A stretch of DNA of 64,000 nucleotides from assembly GCA_040752215.1 (NCBI GenBank), contig JBFMEX010000076.1:1-64000 (forward strand). The letters are read 5' to 3'. Within the stretch, counting starts at the first letter, position 1; every line of letters begins with the position of its first letter. Source of the DNA: JBFMEX01 sp040752215 (GTDB lineage: Bacteria > Pseudomonadota > Alphaproteobacteria > Rhizobiales > Hyphomicrobiaceae). Positions 24,929 through 33,356 of this stretch are shown here, in pieces. The translations under genes were made by a program, and so were the position numbers. The notes under the pieces are model-generated. The model ran no database searches. It saw only the letters and a program-made list of their open reading frames with translations, and was not told where the DNA came from.

Positions 24929-25915
24929 TCAGTCCTGGTAGCGGTCGGGGTCCAGCCCCAACATTGCGAACGTGCGCCGCATGTGCTCCGGCAGCGGCGC
25001 CGTGACGTCGATCTTGCGCTTCTCGCTCGGGTGCGGCAGCACCAGCCTGCGGGCGTGCAGATGCAGCTTCGGCTCCAGCCCCTCGAGCGGCAGGCCCTTG
25101 TCGCCCTCGTACTTGTTGTCACCGAGGATCGGGTGGCCGATCAGCGCCATGTGCGCGCGCAGCTGGTGCTGGCGGCCGGTGACGGGCTTCAAGGACACCC
25201 AGGCGACCTTGTGCGCCACCCGGTCGATGACCGAGTAGTGCGTCGTCGCGTGCATGGCCTCCTTCTGCTCGCCGGGCAGCGCCTTGCGCACCCGATCGCC
25301 GTCGGGTCCGGCGGCCTTGACCAGCGCCGCCTCGATCCGGCCCTGCGGCGGCTTCGGCACGCCCTTGACGAGCGCCCAGTAGGTTTTTGCGGCCGACCGC
25401 GTCTGGAACGTGCGACCAAGTCTGGCGGCGGCATCGCGGTGCTTGGCGACCAGCAGCACACCGGTCGTGTCCCGGTCCAGCCGGTGCACCAGTCGCGGCC
25501 GGTCGCCGAAGCGATCCACCATGCCGGCCAGGATGCCGTCGATGTGCCGCTTTGTGCCGGTGCCGCCCTGCACGGCGACCCCGAACGGCTTGTTGAGCAC
25601 CAGCACGTCGTCGTCCTCGTAGAGGATGAGCCCCTCGATGAAGTCGCGATCGGCCTTCGAAAGCCCCGGCGGCGGCCTCACCGACGGCGCCGCCTTGGGC
25701 GGCTCGCGGACGACTTTCGGCACCCGGATGCGCTGGCCGGCCTCCAGCCGCTCGTTCGCCTGCACCCGGCGACTGTCGACGCGAACCTGGCCCGAGCGCA
25801 GGAGCTTCTGCAGATAGCCGTAGGTCACGTCCGGGAAATGCACCTTGAACCAGCGGTCGAGACGCAGTCCCGCCTCGCGCCGGTCGACCTCGATCGTCTC
25901 GACGGGATCGCTCAT
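24929..25915 (-). CDS. RluC/RluD-family 23S rRNA pseudouridine synthase
   Basis: A 328-residue enzyme that converts specific uridines in 23S rRNA to pseudouridine. An N-terminal S4 domain (AGLRLDRWFKVHFPDVTYGYLQKLLRSGQVRV) is followed by the catalytic domain with the aspartate in HRLDRDTTGVLL. Later segments are KPVTGRQHQLRAHMALIGHPILGD and LHLHARRL. Start 25915 (MSDPVETIEV) is chosen because the S4 domain begins shortly after it; longer frames add unlikely sequence. RluC is somewhat more likely than RluD given the gene neighbourhood, but I leave the symbol open. Confidence 0.93.
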   Translation of the reverse strand: MSDPVETIEVDRREAGLRLDRWFKVHFPDVTYGYLQKLLRSGQVRVDSRRVQANERLEAGQRIRVPKVVREPPKAAPSVRPPPGLSKADRDFIEGLILYEDDDVLVLNKPFGVAVQGGTGTKRHIDGILAGMVDRFGDRPRLVHRLDRDTTGVLLVAKHRDAAARLGRTFQTRSAAKTYWALVKGVPKPPQGRIEAALVKAAGPDGDRVRKALPGEQKEAMHATTHYSVIDRVAHKVAWVSLKPVTGRQHQLRAHMALIGHPILGDNKYEGDKGLPLEGLEPKLHLHARRLVLPHPSEKRKIDVTAPLPEHMRRTFAMLGLDPDRYQD

Positions 25916-26042
25916 GCCGGTCGTTCGCCTCCGCGGGCCGAGAGCCCAGGGGGCACCTGGTCGTCGAGCCAGCGCGGTCGATCCGAATGCACCACCGACC
26001 GCCGACGAGCGAGGTGGCACGGCGACACACAGAGCCCCCCCA

Positions 26043-26381
26043 TCAACCACCCGCCTTGCCGTAGCGGATCACCTTGATCCTCTCGATCGTCACGAGGCCG
26101 CTGCCGATCATGCCGTTCAGGGTGTCGAGGAACGCCATGATCTTGCTCTCGGCGTCGACGATCTCGATGACATAGGGCAGATCCTCCGACAGGCGCAGGA
26201 TCTTCGCCGTATGCAACCGGCTCGAGTGACCGAAACCCATCGGCCCGCGCAGCACCGTCGCCCCGGCCAGATGCCGCTCACGGGCTTTGAGCACGATGGC
26301 CTCGTAGAGCGGCTTGTGACCGTACCGCTCGGACTCGCCGACAAAGATGCGAAGCAGACAGGCATCCTCGGGTACATGCAT
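26043..26381 (-). CDS. DUF190 family protein
   Basis: A 112-residue soluble protein with the DUF190 pattern (LRIFVGESERYGHKPLYEAIV, GATVLRGPMGFGHSS, LRLSEDLPYVIEIVD), a PII-like fold of unknown role. It lies 12 nt after crcB. DUF190 genes are often paired with crcB, and a regulatory part in fluoride export has been suggested, but this is association only. Confidence 0.92.
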   Translation of the reverse strand: MHVPEDACLLRIFVGESERYGHKPLYEAIVLKARERHLAGATVLRGPMGFGHSSRLHTAKILRLSEDLPYVIEIVDAESKIMAFLDTLNGMIGSGLVTIERIKVIRYGKAGG

Positions 26382-26393
26382 GACGGCTGCCTC

Positions 26394-26777
26394 CTAACCG
26401 TTGATGCTTTGGCCCGTCGCGTAGCCGACCCACACCGCGAACAGGCACAGCACCACGGACCCAAGAACATTGGCGGACGCATAAAGCCATTCCCCATCCT
26501 GCACCAGATTGAGGGTTTGCAGGCTGAACGAAGAGAATGTCGTGAACCCGCCGAGAATGCCGATCATCACGAATTGGCGCATCTCGGCGCCGACGATCAG
26601 ACGGCCATCCGGGCCGGTCATGGCTGCGAACAGGCCGATCAGGAACGAGCCGAGCACATTGACGAACAGCGTGCCCCACGGGAACGTCGGACCAAGCACG
26701 ATCGCAACAATGCCCCCGCACCAATAGCGCGCGACGCCGCCGATCGCGCTGCCGAGTGCGACCCAGAGGTAGATCAC
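26394..26777 (-). CDS. crcB: Fluoride channel CrcB (Fluc)
   Basis: A 127-residue, four-helix inner-membrane protein that forms dimeric fluoride channels. Conserved segments are GGVARYW, WGTLFVNVLGSFLIG with the pore asparagine, and GGFTTFSSFSLQTL with the phenylalanine box. A fluoride riboswitch was looked for in the 16-nt gap upstream and before the preceding membrane gene, and was not recognised. Confidence 0.96.
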   Translation of the reverse strand: MIYLWVALGSAIGGVARYWCGGIVAIVLGPTFPWGTLFVNVLGSFLIGLFAAMTGPDGRLIVGAEMRQFVMIGILGGFTTFSSFSLQTLNLVQDGEWLYASANVLGSVVLCLFAVWVGYATGQSING

Positions 26778-26793
26778 GCTGCTTTCCTCCGGG

Positions 26794-27030
26794 TCACTTC
26801 CAGCTCTCCTTGGCCGCGAACATGCCGGAGAGCCCCCAGCCGATCGCCCAGCCGACCGCGAGCGCCAGGATGTTCATGCCCATGAACACCAGCGAATGCA
26901 GGTTGGCGACCTCGTCCGGGCTTTCGAAGGTCATCCTGTCGACGACCCAGCTGGCGACCGGTGAGCTGAGATAAATGGCCGCGACCAGTGCCGCCGCGAC
27001 GGCTACGATCATGGCGACGAGATAGCGCAT
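26794..27030 (-). CDS. Small two-helix membrane protein
   Basis: I do not recognise this 78-residue protein. It has two hydrophobic helices (about residues 4-28 and 47-70) with a charged loop between them (DRMTFESPDEVANLHSL). It lies 16 nt before crcB and 55 nt after the Tae4-like amidase gene, all on the minus strand. It could be part of either unit. An immunity role for the amidase is conceivable from position alone, though known Tae4 immunity proteins are soluble and periplasmic. Confidence 0.65.
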   Translation of the reverse strand: MRYLVAMIVAVAAALVAAIYLSSPVASWVVDRMTFESPDEVANLHSLVFMGMNILALAVGWAIGWGLSGMFAAKESWK

Positions 27031-27085
27031 CGGGCCTCCTCCAGCCTCGCCTCCGACACCGCCGCCGGCGGAGGGAGCCGCAAGC

Positions 27086-27631
27086 TCACTTCACTTCCCA
27101 GAACCAGATCTCGCCGGCGTTGGCATAGTTGGAGTAGTAGCCGAGCCAGGAGAACCACTCCATCAGCCACTTGGCCGAGGAACGATAGCCGTTCCACACG
27201 TCGATGTGGTCGCCGGTCGCCTTGCCGGTGTCGGTCGAGCGCCGCCAGTAGTCCTGGATGTAGATGATGCCGGTGCGGCCGAACAGCTTGGGGTAGAAGT
27301 GCGCCGCCTCGGTGCCGGTGATCTTCTCGATCGGGCCGACGCCGGGCAGATTTGCGCGCGCGATCGCATTGGCGAGCTGGCTGGCATTGATGAAGTGCAT
27401 CTCGTCGCGCACGTGGACCACGCAATGCGAGAGCCCCGGCAGCTGCCCTGCGGTCACGCCGGCGTTCTTCAGCGCCACACCCATGCGGATCGCGCACTGG
27501 TTGGCGAACACCGGATAGCCCTTGGCGACGTCCTTGCCCTCGAGGCTCTTGAGATCGTGCGGCGCAATGCACGGGGTCTGCACCGAATGGTTGATCGGAT
27601 GCCCGCGCCAGAGATCCTTGAACTCGACCAT
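27086..27631 (-). CDS. Tae4-like peptidoglycan amidase (type VI effector family)
   Basis: A 181-residue protein matching the Tae4 family of NlpC/P60-like DL-endopeptidases that cut peptidoglycan stem peptides. The catalytic cysteine is C46 in NQCAIRMGVAL and the catalytic histidine H142 in GDHIDVWNG, both in the expected contexts. Only a short N-terminal stretch precedes the domain and no signal peptide is seen, as in secreted effectors. No type VI secretion gene or recognisable Tai4 immunity gene lies nearby. It could be an orphan effector, a captured toxin or a housekeeping hydrolase. Confidence 0.8.
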   Translation of the reverse strand: MVEFKDLWRGHPINHSVQTPCIAPHDLKSLEGKDVAKGYPVFANQCAIRMGVALKNAGVTAGQLPGLSHCVVHVRDEMHFINASQLANAIARANLPGVGPIEKITGTEAAHFYPKLFGRTGIIYIQDYWRRSTDTGKATGDHIDVWNGYRSSAKWLMEWFSWLGYYSNYANAGEIWFWEVK

Positions 27632-27952
27632 TTGCCATTCCTTGGAGTGCGCTGCGTCGCCGGGCCGCCTCCGGCGCCGCCCGCACTATAGTGGCCCGAT
27701 CGGCCACCTGCCAGTGCGCTCTCCGCGGAGACTCGCGCGACGGCGTGCCAGGGTGCCGGTGGGCGCGCTGCGGGGCGGCACCATCGGCTCGGAAATCCAC
27801 GCCGCCGGCGCGCGGAATCAGGCCAAGCCGGCGCGGCGCCCGATCTGGCGGGGGAGGAGACTTCCAGCTAGCTTGGCCATGTCGCGACAGGCTTGGCGTC
27901 GTGCGTGTGCATCGTCACCGACGAGATGGAGCGCTTGCAGACGGGGGGAGAC
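27632..27952. promoter_or_regulatory. Divergent intergenic region, possible amidase promoter
   Basis: This 321-nt gap lies between the amidase gene and a plus-strand membrane gene. On the minus strand, CTGGCA (27709-27714) and TATAGT (27685-27690) are 18 nt apart, a fair sigma-70 match about 54 nt before the amidase start. A 6-bp inverted repeat GTGGCC-N5-GGCCAC (27691-27707) lies in the spacer and could be an operator. Nothing else was recognised. Confidence 0.35.
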
Positions 27953-28687
27953 ATGCTGGACGCCTTGAGAAATTGGCTGTCGAGACAGACTCGCGACAGG
28001 CTCGCGGTCCTTGCCAAGGCTTGCCGTATAACGTTCCGGCCTTCAACCTATGTCGAGGAGCTTCGATCGCGCCCGGGCACGACCGTCGGTGCGGCGTTCA
28101 AGTTCTTCCTCGCCTGCGTCGGGCTCGCGTTGGCCGCCGAGGCGGTATTCTCACTCACCTTTGACACCGCCTTCTCGGACATCGTCCATCATTCGTTCCC
28201 GATCCTCGTTGCCCTGCTTGGCAGTGTCACGCTCTACGCGCTTCTCCTGCTGCTCGGGACCCCGAGACTCCACTTCAAGCCCACGCTCGCGACCGCACTC
28301 GAGACGGGTGGTGCCGCGGTGCTGCTCATGGTCGGGCTCGCTCTCGCGCTCCTCACCGCCGATTTCCTGGCCAGCTATCAGGAGGTGAAGTCGAGCCCGT
28401 GTGGCCATCGCACCATCATCTGTCTGCTCAGCGGCGGGACGCTGACGACCTATGACCTTCCGCGCCGCACGACCGGTACGCTCGGCTGGAGCGGCCCCCT
28501 CATTCTGCTCGTGATCCTGGCCACGATCGTGCACTCGGTCCGCGTCCTCGCCAGGGCGCTCGAGGCGTCGCAAGGCGTCGCCCCATGGCGCACCTATCTT
28601 GTGGCGCTGACATCGCTGGTGCTGCTCAGCCCGGCGTCGCTGTTGACGATCAACCTGATCTACAGCGCACTCTACGGGCGGCCGTAG
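27953..28687 (+). CDS. Integral membrane protein, Yip1-like
   Basis: A 244-residue membrane protein with about five hydrophobic segments after a soluble N-terminus (MLDALRNWLSRQTRDRLAV). The layout and the early FRPSTYVEELRSRPG stretch resemble bacterial Yip1-domain proteins, whose function is unknown. GGGGGGAG just before ATG 27953 favours this start over 27893. A perfect hairpin spans its stop codon. Confidence 0.7.
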   Translation: MLDALRNWLSRQTRDRLAVLAKACRITFRPSTYVEELRSRPGTTVGAAFKFFLACVGLALAAEAVFSLTFDTAFSDIVHHSFPILVALLGSVTLYALLLLLGTPRLHFKPTLATALETGGAAVLLMVGLALALLTADFLASYQEVKSSPCGHRTIICLLSGGTLTTYDLPRRTTGTLGWSGPLILLVILATIVHSVRVLARALEASQGVAPWRTYLVALTSLVLLSPASLLTINLIYSALYGRP

Positions 28688-28694
28688 AGTGCGC
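28665..28694. terminator. 13-bp hairpin spanning a stop codon
   Basis: GCGCACTCTACGG (28665-28677) and its exact complement (28682-28694) enclose a 4-nt loop and include the TAG stop at 28685. It may terminate or stabilise the upstream transcript. It is not followed by a T-tract. Confidence 0.6.
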
Positions 28695-28760
28695 CCTCCG
28701 CGCCGATGCCGCCGGCCGACGGATCAGCGGCCCTGCCCGACCGCCGCGGCCTCGCCGGCA

Positions 28761-28976
28761 TCAACGCCCTTCGGAGTTGCCGTTCTGGCTGTTCGCCTGG
28801 TTGGCCAGGTCCTCGGCGGCCTTGTAGGTCTTGTAGCCGAGATAGAGCGTGACCCCGGCCACGACGATCACGAAAGCGCCGACCGCGAGCGGATTGCCGC
28901 CGCTGGTGAGCTGGATCTCGTCCGCCGTGAGGGAACGCAACGACGGCTCGTTTGTCGGAACTGATGATTGCAGCAT
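28761..28976 (-). CDS. Small bacteriocin-like peptide with double-glycine-type leader
   Basis: A 71-residue peptide. Residues 13-27 (LRSLTADEIQLTSGG) follow the double-glycine leader pattern, with L at -12, E at -8, I at -7 and GG at -2/-1; the -4 position is Thr instead of the usual hydrophobic residue. The remaining 44 residues are one hydrophobic helix (NPLAVGAFVIVVAGVTLYLG) and a polar tail rich in N, Q and S. GGAG lies about 8 nt before the start. It could be an exported peptide (bacteriocin, signal or pilin-like) or simply a small membrane protein. No peptidase-containing transporter is nearby. Confidence 0.7.
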   Translation of the reverse strand: MLQSSVPTNEPSLRSLTADEIQLTSGGNPLAVGAFVIVVAGVTLYLGYKTYKAAEDLANQANSQNGNSEGR

Positions 28977-29108
28977 GTCGACACTCCACTATCGATTGCC
29001 GCCGATGCAACCACCATTGGTCGCTACCGGCACGGCAATCCAGTGGAGGCTAGACTTCGCCCGTCGCCGCGCCTGTTCCGCAGGGAACACGCCTGCGCCC
29101 ACAGCGGC

Positions 29109-31577
29109 CTAGCCGGTCGGGATCGTCACCTTGGCGGCGCGCAGCGCCTCGTGAATCGCGATCCTGAGGTCCGACTTGATCTCGCCCTCGTGGGTGATGT
29201 CTTCGAGGTAGACGCGCAGCGACATCTCCAGCGCCTTGGGGCCGAAATTCTCGAGCAGCGCCTTGGGCGCGGGGCGGGCGGCGACGCCGGGTTGCGCCTT
29301 GGCCACGGCGACCAGCATCTCCGACACCCGTCGCGGGTCGGCGTCGTAGCCTACGCCAACCTTGACCACCAGCCGCCCGGCTACCCCGCGGTGGGTCCAG
29401 TTCAGCACCCGCCCGGTGATCAGCTCGGAGTTGGGCACGATCAGGCTGGCTCCGTCGAAGGTGCGGATCTCGGTCGAGCGCACCGAGATCTTCTGCACGT
29501 TGCCCTGCTCGCTGCCGACCACGATCCAGTCGCCGACCTTGATCGGGCGCTCGACCAGCAGGATCAGGCCGGAGACGAAATTGTTGACGATCGACTGCAA
29601 GCCGAAGCCGATGCCGACCGACAACGCGCCGGCGACGATGGCGAGGTTGGTGATGTCGAGGCCGGCATAGGACAACGCGATCAGCGCCGAGACGGCGATG
29701 CCGAAATAGCCGACCGCGGTGTCGATCGAGTTGGCGATGCCTGCATCCATCCGCGGCTGCAGCAGCAGCGTCTCGCGCAACCAGCGCTGGAACAGGCGGG
29801 TGGTGAACAGCAGCGCCGTGAACAGCACGATGCCGATGAGGATGCGCGCGAGCGAGATCCTGAACTGGCCGATCTCGAACCCGAACAACGCCGCCTTGAC
29901 CCAGTCGCGGATATCGGCGCTCGAGAACCCCCACTGCAAGAGCAGCACCGGCAGCGTGGCGAGCACGAGGATGAACGTCAGAGCGAGCTCGGTCAGCGCC
30001 CCGATCTGGTGCCGGCGTGGCGCATCGATGCCGAAGCGGGATTCGAGCATCCGCCCGATCGGATGCTGTGCGTCCTCCGGCTCGCGCGTGAAGGCGCGGA
30101 TGGCGAGAAACAGCAGTGTCGCCACCAGAGCCACGATGCCGGTCATGACCAGCTGCTGGGCGACGAAGCGCGCCAGCGCGACGTAGCCGAGTAGGCTCGC
30201 GCCCACGATCAGCGCCACCACCAGCCACAGCGGCGCCTTGACCCAGCGCGGCGTATGCCGAGAGACCACCCGGCCGGGTCGCGGCAGCATCGGCTCGAAC
30301 GGGGTCGACAACAGCAGCGCGAGCAACCCCGCCAGCGTGACGCTCGTTGCCAGCGACTGCACCACGCTCAGCGACAGCGGCACATAGAGCGCACGGCTGA
30401 TCGCGGTCAGCGCCAGATCGAGCGCGCTGATCGCCGAGATCGCCTGCAGCAGGCGAGTCACCCGCCGCGCGCTGCGGTCGCTCAGGTCGACAAGCCGGCG
30501 CTCGGTGCTCTCTGGCGCCAGCACCGCCGCGATCAGCGCCGACACGGCGATGAAGATCAGCGCGGCCCGCAATGTCGCGGCGGCAACCCTGTCGCTCGGG
30601 TAGTAGAGCAGCTCGAGAACGTCGAGCCCGAAATAGATGATCAGTGCCGCCGCGACGCCCGGTGCGGCGCGCATCGGCGCCACCCATGCCGCCCGCGCCG
30701 CGCGCTCGAAGAACGATGGCCGCGCCGCGCCGCCCGCCGGCGCCACCGCTACGAGTCGCCCCACGAGGCGGCGCCCGACGAGCCAGACCAGCAGCCCCGC
30801 AAGCAAAGGTACGAACGCCGACCACCCCTTGCCGGATGCGGTTCTCATCCAGTCGCTCGTGAGGTAGTTGAGGAGCCGCCCGACCTGTGGCGCGTCGCGG
30901 ATCACGTCGTTCCAGATCGGTGGAAAGACCGGGCTCGACATTCGCTCCATCAGGCTGCGGGTGAAGATCGACAGTCTGAGGTCGGTGATCTTGTCGATCG
31001 CCTGGCGGGCGCGCACCCAAGTCAGCTCGAGCGTCTTGATCGCACCGCTGACGGCGATCGATTCCGCGTTGAGACGCGCCCGCTCTGCCGCCACCGTCGG
31101 CGCCTCGGGTGGAGCGTCCTTGGCCGGCGGAGACCCGAGCTTGGCGATCTGGCTCTCGATCTCGGCAAGCCGCGGCCTTAGGCCATCCGCCACCTTGGTC
31201 GCGTTCGTGATGACGCTCTCGACCTCGTCGCGCACCCGGCCGATGTCGTCGCCGAGATCCTTGATGCGGGCGAGCGACTTCTCCGCCTGCTCCATGGTCG
31301 CGACGACGCGCTCGATCGAGGTCGCGACCTCGGGCGGCAGTGGCGCGACGACCGGCTTTGCCGGCTCCGCGGCGGCGGGGCCCCCCGGCGCAGCAGCAGC
31401 GCCGGTTGCCGCCGGGGCCTGGGCGGACGGCGTATCGGCCGCAGCCGGCCCGCCAGCGTGGCCGAGCGGCACCAGCGCGGCGATCACCAGGGCGAGGATC
31501 GTGCGCCGCAAGCGGACAAATGCGACAGCCAAGGCTTGCTCCGATCGATCGTTGCGTGGGAATTGGAGCCGTTCCAC
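29109..31577 (-). CDS. Large MscS-family mechanosensitive channel (DUF3772-type)
   Basis: An 822-residue inner-membrane protein. A signal-like first helix (RTILALVIAALVPLGHA) and an Ala/Pro-rich linker lead to a periplasmic helical domain (about residues 80-230, DUF3772 type). Ten or so membrane helices follow, then the MscS pore and beta domain: ALSVGIGFGLQSIVNNF, LVERPIKVGDWI, RTFDGASLIVPNSEL. It should open under osmotic downshock. An internal start is possible, but the first helix begins only after residue 20 of this frame. It separates rarA from the accessory genes. Confidence 0.92.
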   Translation of the reverse strand: MERLQFPRNDRSEQALAVAFVRLRRTILALVIAALVPLGHAGGPAAADTPSAQAPAATGAAAAPGGPAAAEPAKPVVAPLPPEVATSIERVVATMEQAEKSLARIKDLGDDIGRVRDEVESVITNATKVADGLRPRLAEIESQIAKLGSPPAKDAPPEAPTVAAERARLNAESIAVSGAIKTLELTWVRARQAIDKITDLRLSIFTRSLMERMSSPVFPPIWNDVIRDAPQVGRLLNYLTSDWMRTASGKGWSAFVPLLAGLLVWLVGRRLVGRLVAVAPAGGAARPSFFERAARAAWVAPMRAAPGVAAALIIYFGLDVLELLYYPSDRVAAATLRAALIFIAVSALIAAVLAPESTERRLVDLSDRSARRVTRLLQAISAISALDLALTAISRALYVPLSLSVVQSLATSVTLAGLLALLLSTPFEPMLPRPGRVVSRHTPRWVKAPLWLVVALIVGASLLGYVALARFVAQQLVMTGIVALVATLLFLAIRAFTREPEDAQHPIGRMLESRFGIDAPRRHQIGALTELALTFILVLATLPVLLLQWGFSSADIRDWVKAALFGFEIGQFRISLARILIGIVLFTALLFTTRLFQRWLRETLLLQPRMDAGIANSIDTAVGYFGIAVSALIALSYAGLDITNLAIVAGALSVGIGFGLQSIVNNFVSGLILLVERPIKVGDWIVVGSEQGNVQKISVRSTEIRTFDGASLIVPNSELITGRVLNWTHRGVAGRLVVKVGVGYDADPRRVSEMLVAVAKAQPGVAARPAPKALLENFGPKALEMSLRVYLEDITHEGEIKSDLRIAIHEALRAAKVTIPTG

Positions 31578-31612
31578 ATGGCCCCGATTGTGGCAGAATT
31601 TTGGGGCGACCC

Positions 31613-32947
31613 TCAGCCGCCGCGCTTACGGCGCAGCCCGTCCCAGTAGGCGAGGCGCTTCCTGATCTCACGCTCGAAGCCGCGCTCGGGCGGATCGTAG
31701 AAGCGCGGCCGGCTCCGCAACTCGTCGGGGAAGTAATTCTGGCCGGAGAAACCCTCCGCCGTATCGTGATCGTACTCGTAGCCCTCGCCGTAGCCTTCCT
31801 CCTCCATCAGCCGCGTCGGCGCATTGAGGATGATTTTCGGCGGCGCGAGGCTGCCCTTGTCCTTCGCCATCCGCATCGCCGCCTTGTAGGCTACGTAGGC
31901 GCCGTTCGACTTGGGCGCGGTGGCAAGGTAGATCGTCGCCTCCGCGAGCGCCAGCTCACCCTCCGGGCTGCCGAGGAAATCGAACGCGTCCTTGGCGGCG
32001 TTGGCGACGACGAGCGCCTGCGGATCGGCGAGCCCGATATCCTCGACCGCCATGCGCACAAGCCGGCGGGCGATGAACAGACGATCCTCGCCGCCGTCGA
32101 GCATCCGACACAGGTAGTAGAGCGCCGCGTCGGGATCGGACCCGCGCACCGACTTGTGCAGCGCCGATACGAGGTTGTAGTGCCCCTCGCGGCTCTTGTC
32201 GTAGATCGGCGCTCGGCGCTGCACCAGCGTCACCAGCCGCGCCCGGTCGAGCGCCGCCCCGCCCGCCGACACCGCCGCGAGCACCTCCTCGGCGAGATTG
32301 ATCGCGGCCCGCCCGTCGCCGTCGGCCATCGCGACGAGTGCCGCGCGCGCGTCCGCGTCGAGCGGCAGGCGGCGCCCTTCGGCCGTCTCGGCCCGGACGA
32401 GCAGCTCCTCGACCGCCGCCTCGTCGAGCCGGCTCAGCACCAGCACCGCGGCGCGCGAGAGAAGCGCGGCGTTGAGCTCGAACGACGGGTTCTCGGTCGT
32501 CGCGCCGACGAGCGTGATGGTGCCGTCCTCCATGTGCGGCAGGAAGCTGTCCTGCTGCGAGCGGTTGAAGCGGTGGATCTCGTCGATGAACAGCAGCGTG
32601 CCCTTGCCCTGCTCGCGGCGCGCCTTGGCGCGGTCGAACGCCTTCCTCAGGTCCTGCACGCCGGAGAAGATCGCGGACAGCTGCTCGAGCTCCAGGCTGG
32701 TCTCCTCGGCGATCAGGCGCGCGATCGTCGTCTTGCCGCTGCCGGGAGGACCCCACAGGATCAGGCTCGGCAGCCGGCCGGAGGCGAGCATGCGCGTCAG
32801 CGAGCCGTCCGGCCCCACGATGTGATCCTGCCCCACGACGTCCGCCAGACGCATCGGGCGCAGGCGGTCGGCGAGCGGCCGCGGCGCGCTCTTCTCCAGG
32901 CCGGCGGCCTGGAACAAGCTAATGGTGTCAGGGGCGGGCTTGCGCAT
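31613..32947 (-). CDS. rarA: Replication-associated recombination protein RarA (MgsA)
   Basis: A 444-residue AAA+ ATPase related to clamp loaders and to eukaryotic WRNIP1, acting at stalled forks. Walker A is GPPGSGKTTIA, Walker B LLFIDEIHRFN and sensor 1 GATTENPSFELN. The C-terminal tetramerisation region ends NAPTRLMEEEGYGEGYEYDHD. The start at 32947 (MRKPAPDTISLFQAAG) is chosen because the family N-terminus LFQ...PLADRLRP begins there. It overlaps the upstream membrane-protein gene by 20 nt. Confidence 0.96.
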   Translation of the reverse strand: MRKPAPDTISLFQAAGLEKSAPRPLADRLRPMRLADVVGQDHIVGPDGSLTRMLASGRLPSLILWGPPGSGKTTIARLIAEETSLELEQLSAIFSGVQDLRKAFDRAKARREQGKGTLLFIDEIHRFNRSQQDSFLPHMEDGTITLVGATTENPSFELNAALLSRAAVLVLSRLDEAAVEELLVRAETAEGRRLPLDADARAALVAMADGDGRAAINLAEEVLAAVSAGGAALDRARLVTLVQRRAPIYDKSREGHYNLVSALHKSVRGSDPDAALYYLCRMLDGGEDRLFIARRLVRMAVEDIGLADPQALVVANAAKDAFDFLGSPEGELALAEATIYLATAPKSNGAYVAYKAAMRMAKDKGSLAPPKIILNAPTRLMEEEGYGEGYEYDHDTAEGFSGQNYFPDELRSRPRFYDPPERGFEREIRKRLAYWDGLRRKRGG

Positions 32948-33356
32948 GGCAGACGAGCATAGGCATCGCAGCAAACAAAAGGAACAGCCCGAGCGAGATC
33001 GTCCCTTCGATCGTGTCGAAATGGCCGAGCCACTGGGAAAGCGTCCAGCCGCGCAGGAGCACCGACATGGCCGCTTCGGCGACCACGAGCACGGCGAAAC
33101 CGGCGAGGCCCATGACGAGCCGCGGCCCCGTCCGGTCCAACACATTGAGCCTCGGCACGACCCATCGCAACGCGAGCCACATGGCGGCGATCATCAGCGG
33201 CGCCTCGACGAGCACTGCGAGCGGCCGGCCGACCTGCGGAACCATTATGAGCTCGCGCAGCGGCCCGAGCACGAAGCCCGCGAGATAGACGAGAGCGAAG
33301 TAGACGACGCCCGCAGCGATCGCCCGCGTGATCCGGCCTGTCGGCACGACGCTCAC
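32928..33356 (-). CDS. Conserved membrane protein between degP and rarA
   Basis: A 142-residue protein with four hydrophobic helices and no family I can name. I choose a GTG start at 33356, which overlaps the protease stop by GTGA; an ATG at 33410 is also in frame but would overlap the protease by 58 nt. Overlaps on both sides suggest co-transcription with the protease gene and rarA. Confidence 0.65.
   Translation of the reverse strand: MSVVPTGRITRAIAAGVVYFALVYLAGFVLGPLRELIMVPQVGRPLAVLVEAPLMIAAMWLALRWVVPRLNVLDRTGPRLVMGLAGFAVLVVAEAAMSVLLRGWTLSQWLGHFDTIEGTISLGLFLLFAAMPMLVCHAQARP

Noticed and set aside
26778..27085. Fluoride riboswitch upstream of crcB or its preceding gene
   Set aside because: The gaps are short and I could not find the conserved crcB-motif core.
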